Source of the DNA: Proteus terrae
Lineage (GTDB): Bacteria > Pseudomonadota > Gammaproteobacteria > Enterobacterales > Enterobacteriaceae
Direction: 5' to 3'
Assembly: GCF_003144325.1 (NCBI RefSeq)
Contig: NZ_PENS01000002.1
Location: forward strand, 186,001 to 250,000
Length of the DNA: 64,000 nucleotides
The notes under the pieces are model-generated. The model saw only the letters and a program-made list of their open reading frames with translations. It had not been told where the DNA came from and searched no databases. Below are positions 36,871 to 46,497 of the stretch, one piece after another. A program made the translations under genes and the position numbers. Every line of letters begins with the position of its first letter. The first letter of the stretch is position 1.

Positions 36871-37091
36871 GGTGTTTGCAAAATGCTTGAACCAGATTGA
36901 TCCAAGCACCCGCGCAGAGGATAACAAAATAAACATCGAGCACAACACATTTATTCTCAATAATAAAGCTATCGATTTGTTTTTTCTTTTTTAAATAATT
37001 AATTTATTCGTTAACTTGTTTTTAATTTTTTAATAAAAAAGAGTCTCGATATTTTTATACCGAGACTCTTTAGTTTATAAAGTTACGAAAT

Positions 37092-40000
37092 TTACTTAAC
37101 TAAATTAATAACAGTAGGTGTTGCCTGTATTGTTGTTGTCGTAATAAGAGTGTTGTTATTGTGGTGCTTAATAATAACACCGGGTTGAGGTGTCGTTAAT
37201 TTCCATATTCCTTTTACGGTAATAGTACTATTTGTTGATTGCGATTCTGCTGTAAGCCAATGACGAGAATAAACACTAACTTCGATTTGATCACCTTTAT
37301 CATCAAATTGATCTTTTTCTCTACCTTGATATAAATTTAAATCAGGATTAACAATACTTAATGTTAATTGCTGATTTTGTATTTTAGCCATGACCATAAC
37401 CGGCGCATCACTGGATAATAATGTTGCATCCGCTGACTTTAACTTAGTGGCTTCAAAAAAAGCATATCCCTCTTCTTGGGTTATTTTATCTTTTACCGCA
37501 TGAAGCTGATCATTATGTTGTAATACTGTGTATTCGGGAGCTTTATTATTTTGTGCTTCGATAGCTATTGCATATTCATAATTTGCATTACTCGGTGCTT
37601 TACCATGAGAAATAACAGCTGTTGCAAATAATTGTTCTGTTGGTTTTGAATTTCTATCATCAAGTGAATGTTGTTTTTGATAACTAAACTCTACGGTTTG
37701 TCCTTTAGTCAGCTTATATAAATTACCGGCAGGATCAATTAAAGTATCTGCATTATTTAAAGTTAACTGAGTACCTAATTGATTAATCTCTTTGCCATTA
37801 ATTATCACTGATTGTAATTTAGGAACAGCGAACTGGAATAGTGTTGTTTCTGTTGAATGTTGCTTATCATCATTTTCAATACCTGAGCCTAAAGCGATCA
37901 CTCTATTATCAAATAAGAAATAGGATTTATTTGCCTTCAAGCTCTGTTGTTGATATTTACTGTGGCCATGTAATTTCATAGCAAACATACTGTTGTTATT
38001 TAATGTATTGGCACCAGAATAACTCTCAGTTGAAAGCAACATTTCTTCAATACCCGCACTAGGTAATTGATTAAGTTTTGCCTCAAGTTCGTTATATGGA
38101 AGATGAATTGTGGTTGTTCCTGGGTATCGATTCCAATCCCATCCGGCATGGCTAAACCCTGATTGAGTTAAATCAGCTGGAATAATTTCTAATTGTCCAT
38201 ATTGTAAATAGCGTCCATAACGATTGTTATTCTCATAACTTTCATTACCAACAAGATAGCGACTAAAACCACGAGCAATTGCAAGCCAGCTTTGTTGTGG
38301 TGACTGGGCTGATGCTCTGCGTTGTATTGCCATTGACGCATAATTCATTGCCCATGCACCAACAGGTTCATTTTCAGCCTTAATACCTTCAAAATGTGCT
38401 TTGTTATCTAATTTTGCATAAGCGGCAGATAATGTGGGATCTAACTTCTGTTTACCATCAGGAGTTCCTGCTAAGGCCATCCATTTAAATGGAGCTATCC
38501 CAATTTTATGTAATCCTGTGGGATGACGGCCACTTAATACCACAGGAATTTGTGTCTCTTTAGTGTAGATCCGCATTTTTAAAAGAACATCTTTTAAACG
38601 CTCATGAGCTGAAGTTGATAAGCGAAAAGGAGAGTCACTTAATGCATAAACACTCGGTGCTAAACCCCCAAATGCGTCTTTAGCGTAGGCTGGATAATGT
38701 TGTGAATGATGAAAAATAGAACCATCGGATTTGAAACCACCGGCAACGCCTTTTGAACTTAGTATGGTTTTATTGAGCCAGCTTTGCAGTTGTGCTAAAG
38801 CTTGTTGGCGTTGTTGATAATCTGGCAACATCAGTAAGCTTTTTATCATCCACTGTAATTGAGTATTGAGAATATCAACGTTCGCATCAACGATTTCATC
38901 ATCTTTTTCGAAAATTCGTCCAGTGGCGTTGTACCACATCATCGCTTGTTGAGTGGGTGCTAAAAGGTTGTTTTTTGCGAGAATATGACGACCAATAAAC
39001 CATGCATCAAAAAGCTCTCTGGTTTGATAGCCAACATGAGTAATAATTTGATAACCACTACCTCGTGTAAAACCTTGTTCAAGAACGTAACGAGTTCCTA
39101 ATAAATAGAGATCTTCTAATTTTTTTCGATCGGTTGCTGATAAGGAATTACTACGCAAGTAAATAGCAGTTTGAAGAAGTGTTTTACCCACATCTCTTAG
39201 CATATTAGCATCAAGCAATGCTTGTTTTGTCTCATCACTAAATACACCTTCGACTTTCATAAAGTTTTGCCGGTTAGGATGATCTAGTGCTTTCCCTGTT
39301 ATTGAACCATCAGCGTGTTGTGTTAATTCTAATTTTTCCCAGAGCGCTAAATTTTTATTTAGCATGTCAGAGGTGATTTTTTTCTCACTACTAATTCCCT
39401 GATAATACTCAAAACGCTGGTAAATTGATGCCATCTCAGCTTGATCGTCATGAAATTCGGTATCGAAATTTAGAGTTGGATAATGCGCTTTAAACATCTG
39501 ATCGTACATCAGTAAAGCACTCCAGTTTTTACTGACCATGGTATTTACTGCATTATTTACGTACGGTGTTTGATAGTCAGGAACTGCCCAACGATTATCT
39601 AAAGGTACACTCATAATAATTTGATCAAAAAATAGAGTTCCAGCCTGATTTGGGGCAGCTATCACTAATTGATCAAATTGACCTGTTGCTGTGCCTTGCA
39701 TATCACGAAAAGGAATTGCAATACCTCTCCATCCCGTAAAATCAAGTTGAGTATCGAAACTTAATACAATTTTATTATTTTGTTTAAATGCAAATGTTAA
39801 TGGGGAAGATTGAGGTTTCTCATTATAAATCCACATCATAAAAGTGAGTGGTGTCGCTGTATTTTTATCATCTTGGTAATTAACAATATTATTTAGTGTT
39901 AATGTTGTTTGTGGTTGATATTGCCATTTGAGTGATTGTTCACCATCTTTAGCATGCTGTTTGCTCAGTGATAATTGATTATTATCTGAAGTGGTGAGGG

Positions 40001-40133
40001 TATTAGGTATTTCACTCTCAAAGAGATAAATATCACCGAAAGTTTCATGGGAAAGAGAAGGTAATGCCTGTGTGGGTAATGATAAACATAAGCTTAATGC
40101 TATTGCATGTGCTAAAGGATTTTTTATTAGCAT
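37092..40133 (-). CDS. Chondroitinase ABC II (chondroitin sulfate ABC exolyase)
   Basis: A 1013-residue secreted polysaccharide lyase (PL8). Very close, from memory, to P. vulgaris chondroitinase ABC II, which removes unsaturated disaccharides from oligosaccharide ends. Signal peptide cleaved at TQA-LPSLSHE (residue 23), matching the published mature start. N-terminal carbohydrate-binding-like beta domain, then an alpha/alpha toroid and C-terminal beta domains. In DGSIFHHSQHYPAY, precursor His476 and Tyr483 correspond to mature His453 and Tyr460 of the studied enzyme. Paralogue of the ABC I gene just upstream; a terminator hairpin lies between them, so it is probably made at a lower level. 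Confidence 0.96.
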   Translation of the reverse strand: MLIKNPLAHAIALSLCLSLPTQALPSLSHETFGDIYLFESEIPNTLTTSDNNQLSLSKQHAKDGEQSLKWQYQPQTTLTLNNIVNYQDDKNTATPLTFMMWIYNEKPQSSPLTFAFKQNNKIVLSFDTQLDFTGWRGIAIPFRDMQGTATGQFDQLVIAAPNQAGTLFFDQIIMSVPLDNRWAVPDYQTPYVNNAVNTMVSKNWSALLMYDQMFKAHYPTLNFDTEFHDDQAEMASIYQRFEYYQGISSEKKITSDMLNKNLALWEKLELTQHADGSITGKALDHPNRQNFMKVEGVFSDETKQALLDANMLRDVGKTLLQTAIYLRSNSLSATDRKKLEDLYLLGTRYVLEQGFTRGSGYQIITHVGYQTRELFDAWFIGRHILAKNNLLAPTQQAMMWYNATGRIFEKDDEIVDANVDILNTQLQWMIKSLLMLPDYQQRQQALAQLQSWLNKTILSSKGVAGGFKSDGSIFHHSQHYPAYAKDAFGGLAPSVYALSDSPFRLSTSAHERLKDVLLKMRIYTKETQIPVVLSGRHPTGLHKIGIAPFKWMALAGTPDGKQKLDPTLSAAYAKLDNKAHFEGIKAENEPVGAWAMNYASMAIQRRASAQSPQQSWLAIARGFSRYLVGNESYENNNRYGRYLQYGQLEIIPADLTQSGFSHAGWDWNRYPGTTTIHLPYNELEAKLNQLPSAGIEEMLLSTESYSGANTLNNNSMFAMKLHGHSKYQQQSLKANKSYFLFDNRVIALGSGIENDDKQHSTETTLFQFAVPKLQSVIINGKEINQLGTQLTLNNADTLIDPAGNLYKLTKGQTVEFSYQKQHSLDDRNSKPTEQLFATAVISHGKAPSNANYEYAIAIEAQNNKAPEYTVLQHNDQLHAVKDKITQEEGYAFFEATKLKSADATLLSSDAPVMVMAKIQNQQLTLSIVNPDLNLYQGREKDQFDDKGDQIEVSVYSRHWLTAESQSTNSTITVKGIWKLTTPQPGVIIKHHNNNTLITTTTIQATPTVINLVK

Positions 40134-40152
40134 AATCAGATTTCCTGCAAAT

Positions 40153-40180
40153 AAAAAAGGAACGCAAGTGCGTTCCTTTT
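40153..40180 (-). terminator. Terminator between the chondroitinase ABC I and ABC II genes
   Basis: Perfect 11-bp stem AAAAGGAACGC/GCGTTCCTTTT with a 4-base loop, followed on the minus strand by TTTTTTAT. It starts eight bases after the ABC I stop and ends 20 bases before the ABC II start. No room is left for an ordinary promoter after it, so ABC II expression likely depends on read-through. Confidence 0.8.
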
Positions 40181-40187
40181 AGTGATA

Positions 40188-43100
40188 TCAAGAGAGAGGT
40201 GAAAGTTTGATTTCTTGTGGAATACCAAAGTAACTGGTAAACGTTAGTTCAGTGTTATCACCTGAAACGTTATATTTTACGCCACTATTTTTATCAGTAG
40301 GTTGCCATTTCCCGTTGATGGTGACATTGATAGTAACGGCAGTTGCTGCTTTCTGACGTGTCATGTTTAAATCTGGTGTAACAGCACTAACAGTGAGTGT
40401 ATTTCCTTGATGATGAGTCATCACAATCGCAGGTTTATCAACCTTTTTGATCCATTTATCTTCGATTGAAGCAGATTGATAAAAGGCGTATCCCGTCACG
40501 TTGCTGAGTTTATCGTAAATAATATGAACATCTTTATCTTTACGAAGAACCTGATATAACCCATTATTTTCACGGAATTTTTTAGCCATTACTCCCATTT
40601 TTTCAGGAGTTGCATCTAAAAAGACCATATACTCATAACTAGAATCTTTAGGTTGAACACTGTGATCAATCCACGCTGAACTGAAGTTTCCTTCTGTTGG
40701 CTGGCGGTTTTTATTTTCAGCCGAAGTCTGGTGTTGACGACTGATATTCACTTTTTCAGCTTGAGTAATTAAATAACCATTACCGTTGCTATCAATTAAC
40801 CAATCACCTTGTTTTAGTGTTGCTTGATAAGGAAACGCTTCAACTTTTTGTCCATTAATCCAAATGGTATTTAATGATGGCGTTATGGCATGTTGAAATA
40901 AGGTTGTTTCAACATCTTTATTCTTATCACTGCTATTTATATTGCTGCCAATAAAAATTAAGTGGTTATCAGCAGCTAATACACTCTTTTTCGCGGTAAA
41001 ATTAGGATCAAAACGCTCAAGATTAGCAGGATAAATCAGATCGAATGCCATCATGCCATATTGACCTTCAAGAGCTGATGTTCCGCTAAATCCACGCTCG
41101 CCACGTTGCATTAATGTATGAGGTTTAGGGCTGTCTAATTCTTTAAGAGGAAGGTGAATTGTGGTTGCCCCTGGCATCCTATTCCAATCCCAACCTTCTT
41201 GCTGATAGCCCTGTGAAAGCTGCGAACCATTACTCACTATTTGAGCGACACCATGACTTTGATAACGACCATAACGGTTATCTTTGTTATAAATTTCAGA
41301 TGACCAAACATTGGTATTATAAGCTTTCAGTGTCACCATTTTATCTTGCCAGCGATGAATACCAAAAGCCCCGCCATTAAAGGAATAGAAACCTTGAGGC
41401 AAAGCAGCTGGCGCAATAGTTTCTCCAAAAATAGCATTCGATTCGCTTTGTGTTTTATCACTTATTGCAAGATAAATAGACGCGAGTGTTTTATCTGGAG
41501 ACGGTTTTGCAGACATGGCAAGCCAGTAGTAGCCTTGTGCGACGGATTTTAACGAAGGTGAGTTAAAGGGGTGTCGCCCAGCAAGAGGTAACCCAACTTC
41601 AGGGTTACTGTAAATCCACGCTGAGACCATTGCTTTTTTCAGGTTATTCCAACCGCTTTCACCCACTGAAAATGGTGTGCCACGTAGTAAATAAATGAGC
41701 TGAGAGGCATTTTTAAAGGCAGGGAAAGAGTAACCTGGATAGTTACCTTCATGGCGCCACGCCGTGCCATCAGGACGTAAACCATCTTTACCGCCTGGTG
41801 GTACCTGAGTTAACGCCCCTGTGATGTAATGACTGAAAGTATTAACTAAGTTGATGCGCTTTTGATCATCAGGCTCTAGTAGTAATAAAGCTAAGTGCTG
41901 ACGAGATAAGGTATTGAAATAGTCTAAGTCTGAACTATCTGCTCCTACCTTCATATCAAAACTACTTTTAAACTCTCGTGAATACCACAGTAATGAATCA
42001 TAAACTTGAGTTTGTAGATTTGCTTCTTTTAAGGCATCAGACATTAATAGTGTAGAAATGTACCACCAACGAGAACTGTACCCCCAGTGATGGGTTGTGA
42101 CTAATGCACTTCCTTTAACAAAGCCTTGGTCTAATAAATGCTTTGTCATTAATAAGTACATTTGTTTTAACTGGGCTTTTTGTGACGGATCTTTTTCAAG
42201 GACATAAGCACGGCTGATATTAAACATTAATGTTGTGTAGTTACCAAGAATGACATAATTATCAAAAAGTGGCTTATCTTGAGCATTAAGGTTTTCTGGC
42301 TGATAAATAATAGTTTGTTTATCTGTGATCAGATGTCGCCCTTGTATTCCACCATCCGCTAAAGTGCGAATATTGAGTGCATCAAAGTCACTTTTTAATT
42401 TACTAATATTTTCTTCTAGCGCGAGATTTGTCTCTTTTTCACCACCGACAAATTCATTAATCAAGCGTTGACGAATAAGATCAATCGCCGCTAAATTTTC
42501 AGGTGTCACGGGTAACTGAGGTTGTACGTTATGAAATTGGATCTCAGGCTCTGATAAGCGTGTTTTAACTTGATAATCAGACCATTGATAGCGAGCATCA
42601 TCGATAGAAAACATAATACGATCGATATAGATTTCACCCTGACCTACATTTGATGGGGCTTTAAATCGAATGCTATCGACATTAGCACCTAAAGAGCGCC
42701 CAATGCTGTCTTGAGTACCATCAGAAGAGGTATTCATTGCATTTAAGGACATCTCTCGATTTTCAAGATCATTATTTAAAGAGATCCCAATAGCACGCCA
42801 GCCAGTGAAATTTAGTTTTACTTTAAAACCCGCTTGCGCTTCGCTCGTTGAATTCAGCTTCTCTCCAAAATCGATAGTAAGATAGCCATCAATGGGTTTT
42901 TCATTATAAAGCCAAAATGATAAAACAGGTGTTGATGCACGTCCCCATGCTTTAGACGCTTCTTTATCTGTTGGGACAATAAGTTTTTTATGCAAAGTAA
43001 AACTGCTGCCACCTTTCCATTTCCACAAAAGGGATTGGCTTCCCATAACACTACGTTTATCAGATAACGTCAGTGTTGAGTTTTTATCTGATGAAAAGTC

Positions 43101-43253
43101 CGCTAATGGGTTACTTTGCGCAAAGTGATAGATTTCTGACTGCATCAGATGTTTAGGATCAAATGCAGGATTGCTGGTAGCTGCAAGTGCATTATAAGGG
43201 GCTGATAATAGCCCCAGTGTCATAGCAAGTGCAGTAAAGCGAAATATCGGCAT
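40188..43253 (-). CDS. Chondroitinase ABC I (chondroitin sulfate ABC endolyase)
   Basis: A 1021-residue secreted PL8 lyase that cuts chondroitin 4- and 6-sulfate, dermatan sulfate and hyaluronan into unsaturated oligosaccharides. Same length as the P. vulgaris enzyme, with catalytic residues at the published positions: His501 and Tyr508 in RHEGNYPGY, Arg560 in PLAGRHPF and Glu653 in NVWSSEIYNKDNRYGRY. Signal peptide of 24 residues (cleavage NALA-ATSNPAF). Recalled differences from the P. vulgaris sequence are scattered single substitutions, so this is an orthologue in a related strain or species. It follows the autotransporter gene by 11 bases in one operon. Confidence 0.98.
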   Translation of the reverse strand: MPIFRFTALAMTLGLLSAPYNALAATSNPAFDPKHLMQSEIYHFAQSNPLADFSSDKNSTLTLSDKRSVMGSQSLLWKWKGGSSFTLHKKLIVPTDKEASKAWGRASTPVLSFWLYNEKPIDGYLTIDFGEKLNSTSEAQAGFKVKLNFTGWRAIGISLNNDLENREMSLNAMNTSSDGTQDSIGRSLGANVDSIRFKAPSNVGQGEIYIDRIMFSIDDARYQWSDYQVKTRLSEPEIQFHNVQPQLPVTPENLAAIDLIRQRLINEFVGGEKETNLALEENISKLKSDFDALNIRTLADGGIQGRHLITDKQTIIYQPENLNAQDKPLFDNYVILGNYTTLMFNISRAYVLEKDPSQKAQLKQMYLLMTKHLLDQGFVKGSALVTTHHWGYSSRWWYISTLLMSDALKEANLQTQVYDSLLWYSREFKSSFDMKVGADSSDLDYFNTLSRQHLALLLLEPDDQKRINLVNTFSHYITGALTQVPPGGKDGLRPDGTAWRHEGNYPGYSFPAFKNASQLIYLLRGTPFSVGESGWNNLKKAMVSAWIYSNPEVGLPLAGRHPFNSPSLKSVAQGYYWLAMSAKPSPDKTLASIYLAISDKTQSESNAIFGETIAPAALPQGFYSFNGGAFGIHRWQDKMVTLKAYNTNVWSSEIYNKDNRYGRYQSHGVAQIVSNGSQLSQGYQQEGWDWNRMPGATTIHLPLKELDSPKPHTLMQRGERGFSGTSALEGQYGMMAFDLIYPANLERFDPNFTAKKSVLAADNHLIFIGSNINSSDKNKDVETTLFQHAITPSLNTIWINGQKVEAFPYQATLKQGDWLIDSNGNGYLITQAEKVNISRQHQTSAENKNRQPTEGNFSSAWIDHSVQPKDSSYEYMVFLDATPEKMGVMAKKFRENNGLYQVLRKDKDVHIIYDKLSNVTGYAFYQSASIEDKWIKKVDKPAIVMTHHQGNTLTVSAVTPDLNMTRQKAATAVTINVTINGKWQPTDKNSGVKYNVSGDNTELTFTSYFGIPQEIKLSPLS

Positions 43254-43264
43254 TATTTTTCTCC

Positions 43265-45430
43265 TTAGAAACGTTGGCTAACGGTGAAGCCAATACGTCC
43301 TTCATTGAATTTGTCATAACGCTGATATCCCATTGTTGTGCCTAAATTTAACGATTGGGTAATATCGAGATTTGCCCCTAATTCAGCACTAATAATGTCG
43401 CCACCAACACGATTTCCTTTAATATCGAAGGTACTTCCTCCAGTATTAAAATATGTGAGGCTATGACGTTGATTAATATTATTGTCACCTGCAATATCTT
43501 TGAAATAACGCAGATTAAGGGATGGAGTTAATTTGCCATAAGTGGTTTGATAGCTATTCCATAAAGCAACTGAACCACCTAATTGATTAACAGCATAGCG
43601 TTGACCATAAGTTCGCATAGATAATGCAGAGCCTGTTTCTTCCCATGAATCAATATTTAGCCATTGATATTGGTAAGTCAGCATTGGTTTAATATGGATG
43701 AAATCAAAATCAAAATAGGTTCCAGCGTTAATTTGATAACCTAATTGCACACCAGAATAGTTGCCTTTTGCTTTGGTATTTCCTTCCCATCCAGTATTAC
43801 CACCGATATCTCGTTCGCTATCGACAGTGTAATAACCAATATTTAAATTACCGTTTAGGAATAATGTGTCACTATACCAACCGGTGTAAGGCATAAATTC
43901 AAAATGGTTAATTTCTTTACTTGCGTTACGTTGTTTGGCATCAGCTTTTGCGTAGTTATAAGCAAAAGAAACACCGATAAGAGCATCTTGATTAATTTCG
44001 TAATCAGTACCGATTTGAATGCCAGTACGGTAGGTGTTGTAACCGTTAACTCCACCTTGATTACTTTGCGTACCATAACCGTACAGCACATTAGCCCAGC
44101 TATTCCAGCCAGCTTCTCTTTCTTCAATTGGTAATTGGTTATCATAGCGTAAATAGCGATGAGCAATATTATTGCGCATATCTTCAACCATGATTAATCC
44201 CGCTTGAATATCACTACCATCAGCTATAGGGGCTAAATCATTCGATAATGCAGCAATATTATTATCGTCATTTCCAGCTGCGACTAATAGACTCAGTGCT
44301 TCATCTGAAACTTGGCTACGCGTATTATTAAATTCATTTAGTACAGTTGGAATAACAAAATTAGCTGCTGCTAATCCATTTTCACTAACACCACCACGTT
44401 CGGCAGCACTAATAAAGTTATTACCACCTTCGTAGCTAATACCATAACGCGCAACTAACTGGTTACCACTAACACCACCGCTAATATTAGGTGGTGTAGT
44501 TTCTAACCATGAATCTGTTTTTTCTAATAAAGGAGAAACATCGGGTGCAATAGCATTTGCATCTGTAACCGTAATCCCAGCTTCATCTTTAATGGCTGAA
44601 TTGGAAGAAATTAAAACAATATCTTTATTTATGATGTTATCGACACTGGTGCCTTTAAAATCTAGCTTGGCTTGGCTACCTTTCTTAAAGGTGACATCAC
44701 CGTCAACATGAAGAATGGTTTCATCGGTATTGGTATTGTCATCAAGGCGGAAAATAAGCTGGCTATTTTCCTTATTCATGAAATTACCTTCCCAGTGGAT
44801 CGTTCTATCTTTTCCTTGGATAGTTAAATTGCCGTGGTTTTCAATTAATGGAACACCTGTAATTTTATATCCATCAAATAGGGCATTTTGAGCACCACCT
44901 TGATAAGCGAAATTTATTTTAGTATCCGCATGGCTATTTCCTAAAACATCACCGTGGATCTCACCATTTACATCACTTCTAAAACCTGTTTTCAGTGTCC
45001 TAAAATCAATGGCTGCGGTTTTTCCACGAATAATGGCACCGTCTCTGATATAAACTCCCGTGCCTCGTTTAGGAAAATCACCTTCAACCAATATGGCTGT
45101 ACCATTTTCACTGGTCACATTAGCGCCATTTAAGTTGATATTACTGCTAAAAGAAGCCCCTTGATTTATTTTGATGGCACTGGCTCCATCACCAGTAACA
45201 GTAATATTTTTTGTAATTGCTTGAGCTTTGTATTCTGTTGATGAGCCATTAAATACAACACCATCACCTTGAGAAACAGTAACATCTTTATTTATTTGAG
45301 CCGTATTCCCGTCATTAATATTAACTGTTTCACAGATATTTAAAGTAGGATCACATTCTGCCGCCCATGCTGAACCATAAATAGCTGATAAAATAGCAGC
45401 GCTCAAAAGTAACAATTTTTTATTTTTCAC
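43265..45430 (-). CDS. Autotransporter (type Va), unknown passenger, in the chondroitinase operon
   Basis: A 721-residue outer-membrane autotransporter. Signal peptide to about residue 23 (GSAWA-AECDP). The passenger of roughly 400 residues is made of repeated short beta-strand segments rich in Asn, Gly and Ile (ITVTGDGASAIKINQGASF), typical of a beta-helix. The C-terminal 12-stranded barrel (about residues 440-721) begins near NSWANVLYGYGTQ and ends with the export signature GFTVSQRF. A cysteine pair near residues 25-32 opens the mature protein. No protease triad was spotted. Placed between the porin and chondroitinase ABC I genes, it may bind the polymer or help hold lyase at the surface; this is inference from context. 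Confidence 0.88.
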   Translation of the reverse strand: MKNKKLLLLSAAILSAIYGSAWAAECDPTLNICETVNINDGNTAQINKDVTVSQGDGVVFNGSSTEYKAQAITKNITVTGDGASAIKINQGASFSSNINLNGANVTSENGTAILVEGDFPKRGTGVYIRDGAIIRGKTAAIDFRTLKTGFRSDVNGEIHGDVLGNSHADTKINFAYQGGAQNALFDGYKITGVPLIENHGNLTIQGKDRTIHWEGNFMNKENSQLIFRLDDNTNTDETILHVDGDVTFKKGSQAKLDFKGTSVDNIINKDIVLISSNSAIKDEAGITVTDANAIAPDVSPLLEKTDSWLETTPPNISGGVSGNQLVARYGISYEGGNNFISAAERGGVSENGLAAANFVIPTVLNEFNNTRSQVSDEALSLLVAAGNDDNNIAALSNDLAPIADGSDIQAGLIMVEDMRNNIAHRYLRYDNQLPIEEREAGWNSWANVLYGYGTQSNQGGVNGYNTYRTGIQIGTDYEINQDALIGVSFAYNYAKADAKQRNASKEINHFEFMPYTGWYSDTLFLNGNLNIGYYTVDSERDIGGNTGWEGNTKAKGNYSGVQLGYQINAGTYFDFDFIHIKPMLTYQYQWLNIDSWEETGSALSMRTYGQRYAVNQLGGSVALWNSYQTTYGKLTPSLNLRYFKDIAGDNNINQRHSLTYFNTGGSTFDIKGNRVGGDIISAELGANLDITQSLNLGTTMGYQRYDKFNEGRIGFTVSQRF

Positions 45431-45466
45431 AATATAACTCCATAAACAATTATATGGTTTTAATTA

Positions 45467-46351
45467 TTAGAATGTTGCTCGGAATGAAACTTTGAAATAA
45501 TCCTGAGTTGATTTACTACCATCGTTTTTATTTTCAACTCGTTCATTATAATATTCCGTCATGACTCGCCATTGAGGTGATATTTGATAAGCCATTTGTA
45601 AGGTATAACGTGTCATATCTTTTTCGATATAAACGCCTTTATTTGTTCTATCTTCTATTTTCCCGAAAATAGATTTACGCATTGATGGAGAAACAATTAA
45701 TCCTATTGGAGTTGTCCAGTTTACATACATACGTAATTGTTGATTATGGTTTGTTTCTTTTGTGTCGTATTCTTCATGTCGTATTGCTTGTTTACCACCA
45801 TCAAAATAAGCCACAGTTGTATTAATATTAGGAGTGACAAAATAACGTAGACCTGGTTCAATTTCCCAGCCTAAGTAATCCGTATTTGTGATGCCATTAC
45901 TGCGTTTGTCTTCTTTCTTTTGTAAGCCAAATAAAACGCTACCCGTTAAAACCCAATCTTTATTAATTGGAAATTGGTAATTAGTTTTTGATTCATAAAA
46001 ATCAATAGTTAAGCGGCTACCATTATCATAATTAGTTAGATCTTGACGTACTTTTAAACCGGGTTGGATCCAACCATTATTTAATTTAAAGCGATAACTA
46101 CCCTGTAAATCATAACGCTGATAACGATTTTTATTGTCATGCTCACGTTGACGAAAACCAACATCAAAATACCAGTTAGACTTATCTGGATTAATATTGA
46201 AATCTACACGATAACCAGCATAGTTATTTGATGTATCGTAATCTGCCGTTTCCCAAGAAAACATGGCATTGACATTAGCTGCCTGAGAATGAAAAGAAGT
46301 TAAACCTAAGCCAAGAAGAGGTAAAAAAAGAGCAATACGAAGTTTGTTCAT
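45467..46351 (-). CDS. OmpG/KdgM-like outer-membrane oligosaccharide porin
   Basis: A 294-residue beta-barrel protein with a signal peptide (cleavage HSQA-ANVNA, near residue 24). Alternating hydrophobic strands rich in Tyr and Trp and a C-terminal phenylalanine (FKVSFRATF) mark an outer-membrane barrel. Length fits monomeric OmpG (about 280 mature residues) better than the 12-stranded KdgM/NanC group. Likely lets acidic chondroitin oligosaccharides into the periplasm, since many strands carry Lys and Arg. First gene of the operon with the autotransporter and ABC I (gap 36 bases). Confidence 0.82.
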   Translation of the reverse strand: MNKLRIALFLPLLGLGLTSFHSQAANVNAMFSWETADYDTSNNYAGYRVDFNINPDKSNWYFDVGFRQREHDNKNRYQRYDLQGSYRFKLNNGWIQPGLKVRQDLTNYDNGSRLTIDFYESKTNYQFPINKDWVLTGSVLFGLQKKEDKRSNGITNTDYLGWEIEPGLRYFVTPNINTTVAYFDGGKQAIRHEEYDTKETNHNQQLRMYVNWTTPIGLIVSPSMRKSIFGKIEDRTNKGVYIEKDMTRYTLQMAYQISPQWRVMTEYYNERVENKNDGSKSTQDYFKVSFRATF

Positions 46352-46466
46352 GGTATATATCCAATTCTTTATTCGCTTTTATTTGTGTCAATTTTTAGGT
46401 GTAGGACATCTTTCCCTTTACTTTATTAAAAGGATTTTTTATATCAGCGAATTGGGTTTATATATA

Positions 46467-46486
46467 GCGCCATAAAACTATGGCGC
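46467..46486 (-). terminator. Hairpin after the Tat sulfatase gene
   Basis: Stem GCGCCATA/TATGGCGC with a 4-base loop, 11 bases beyond the sulfatase stop codon. The minus-strand tail (TATATATAAA) is only weakly U-rich, so termination may be partial and read-through into the porin operon is possible. Confidence 0.5.
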
Positions 46487-46497
46487 AGATATTTTTA

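Larger units (their letters stand above)
36771..36950 (-). other. Leader of the Hok-like mRNA, with an in-frame upstream reading frame
   Basis: The 180 bases before the Hok-like start are open in the same frame from an ATG at 36950 (MCCARCLFCYPLRGC...). As a protein the stretch looks unnatural, with clustered cysteines and prolines, so I read it as structured leader RNA with perhaps a mok-like translated part. It contains CAGAAAGAGAAAAGCCCCG and CACCGAGGC, which recall the sok-target region of plasmid R1 hok. The R1 mok frame differs from hok, whereas here the leader is in frame. Confidence 0.45.

Noticed and set aside
36771-36950. A 110-residue protein beginning at 36950
   Set aside because: The upstream 60 residues are Cys- and Pro-rich with no family resemblance and cover the predicted antisense RNA target. 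The downstream ATG at 36770 has a good ribosome binding site and gives a Hok-like peptide.
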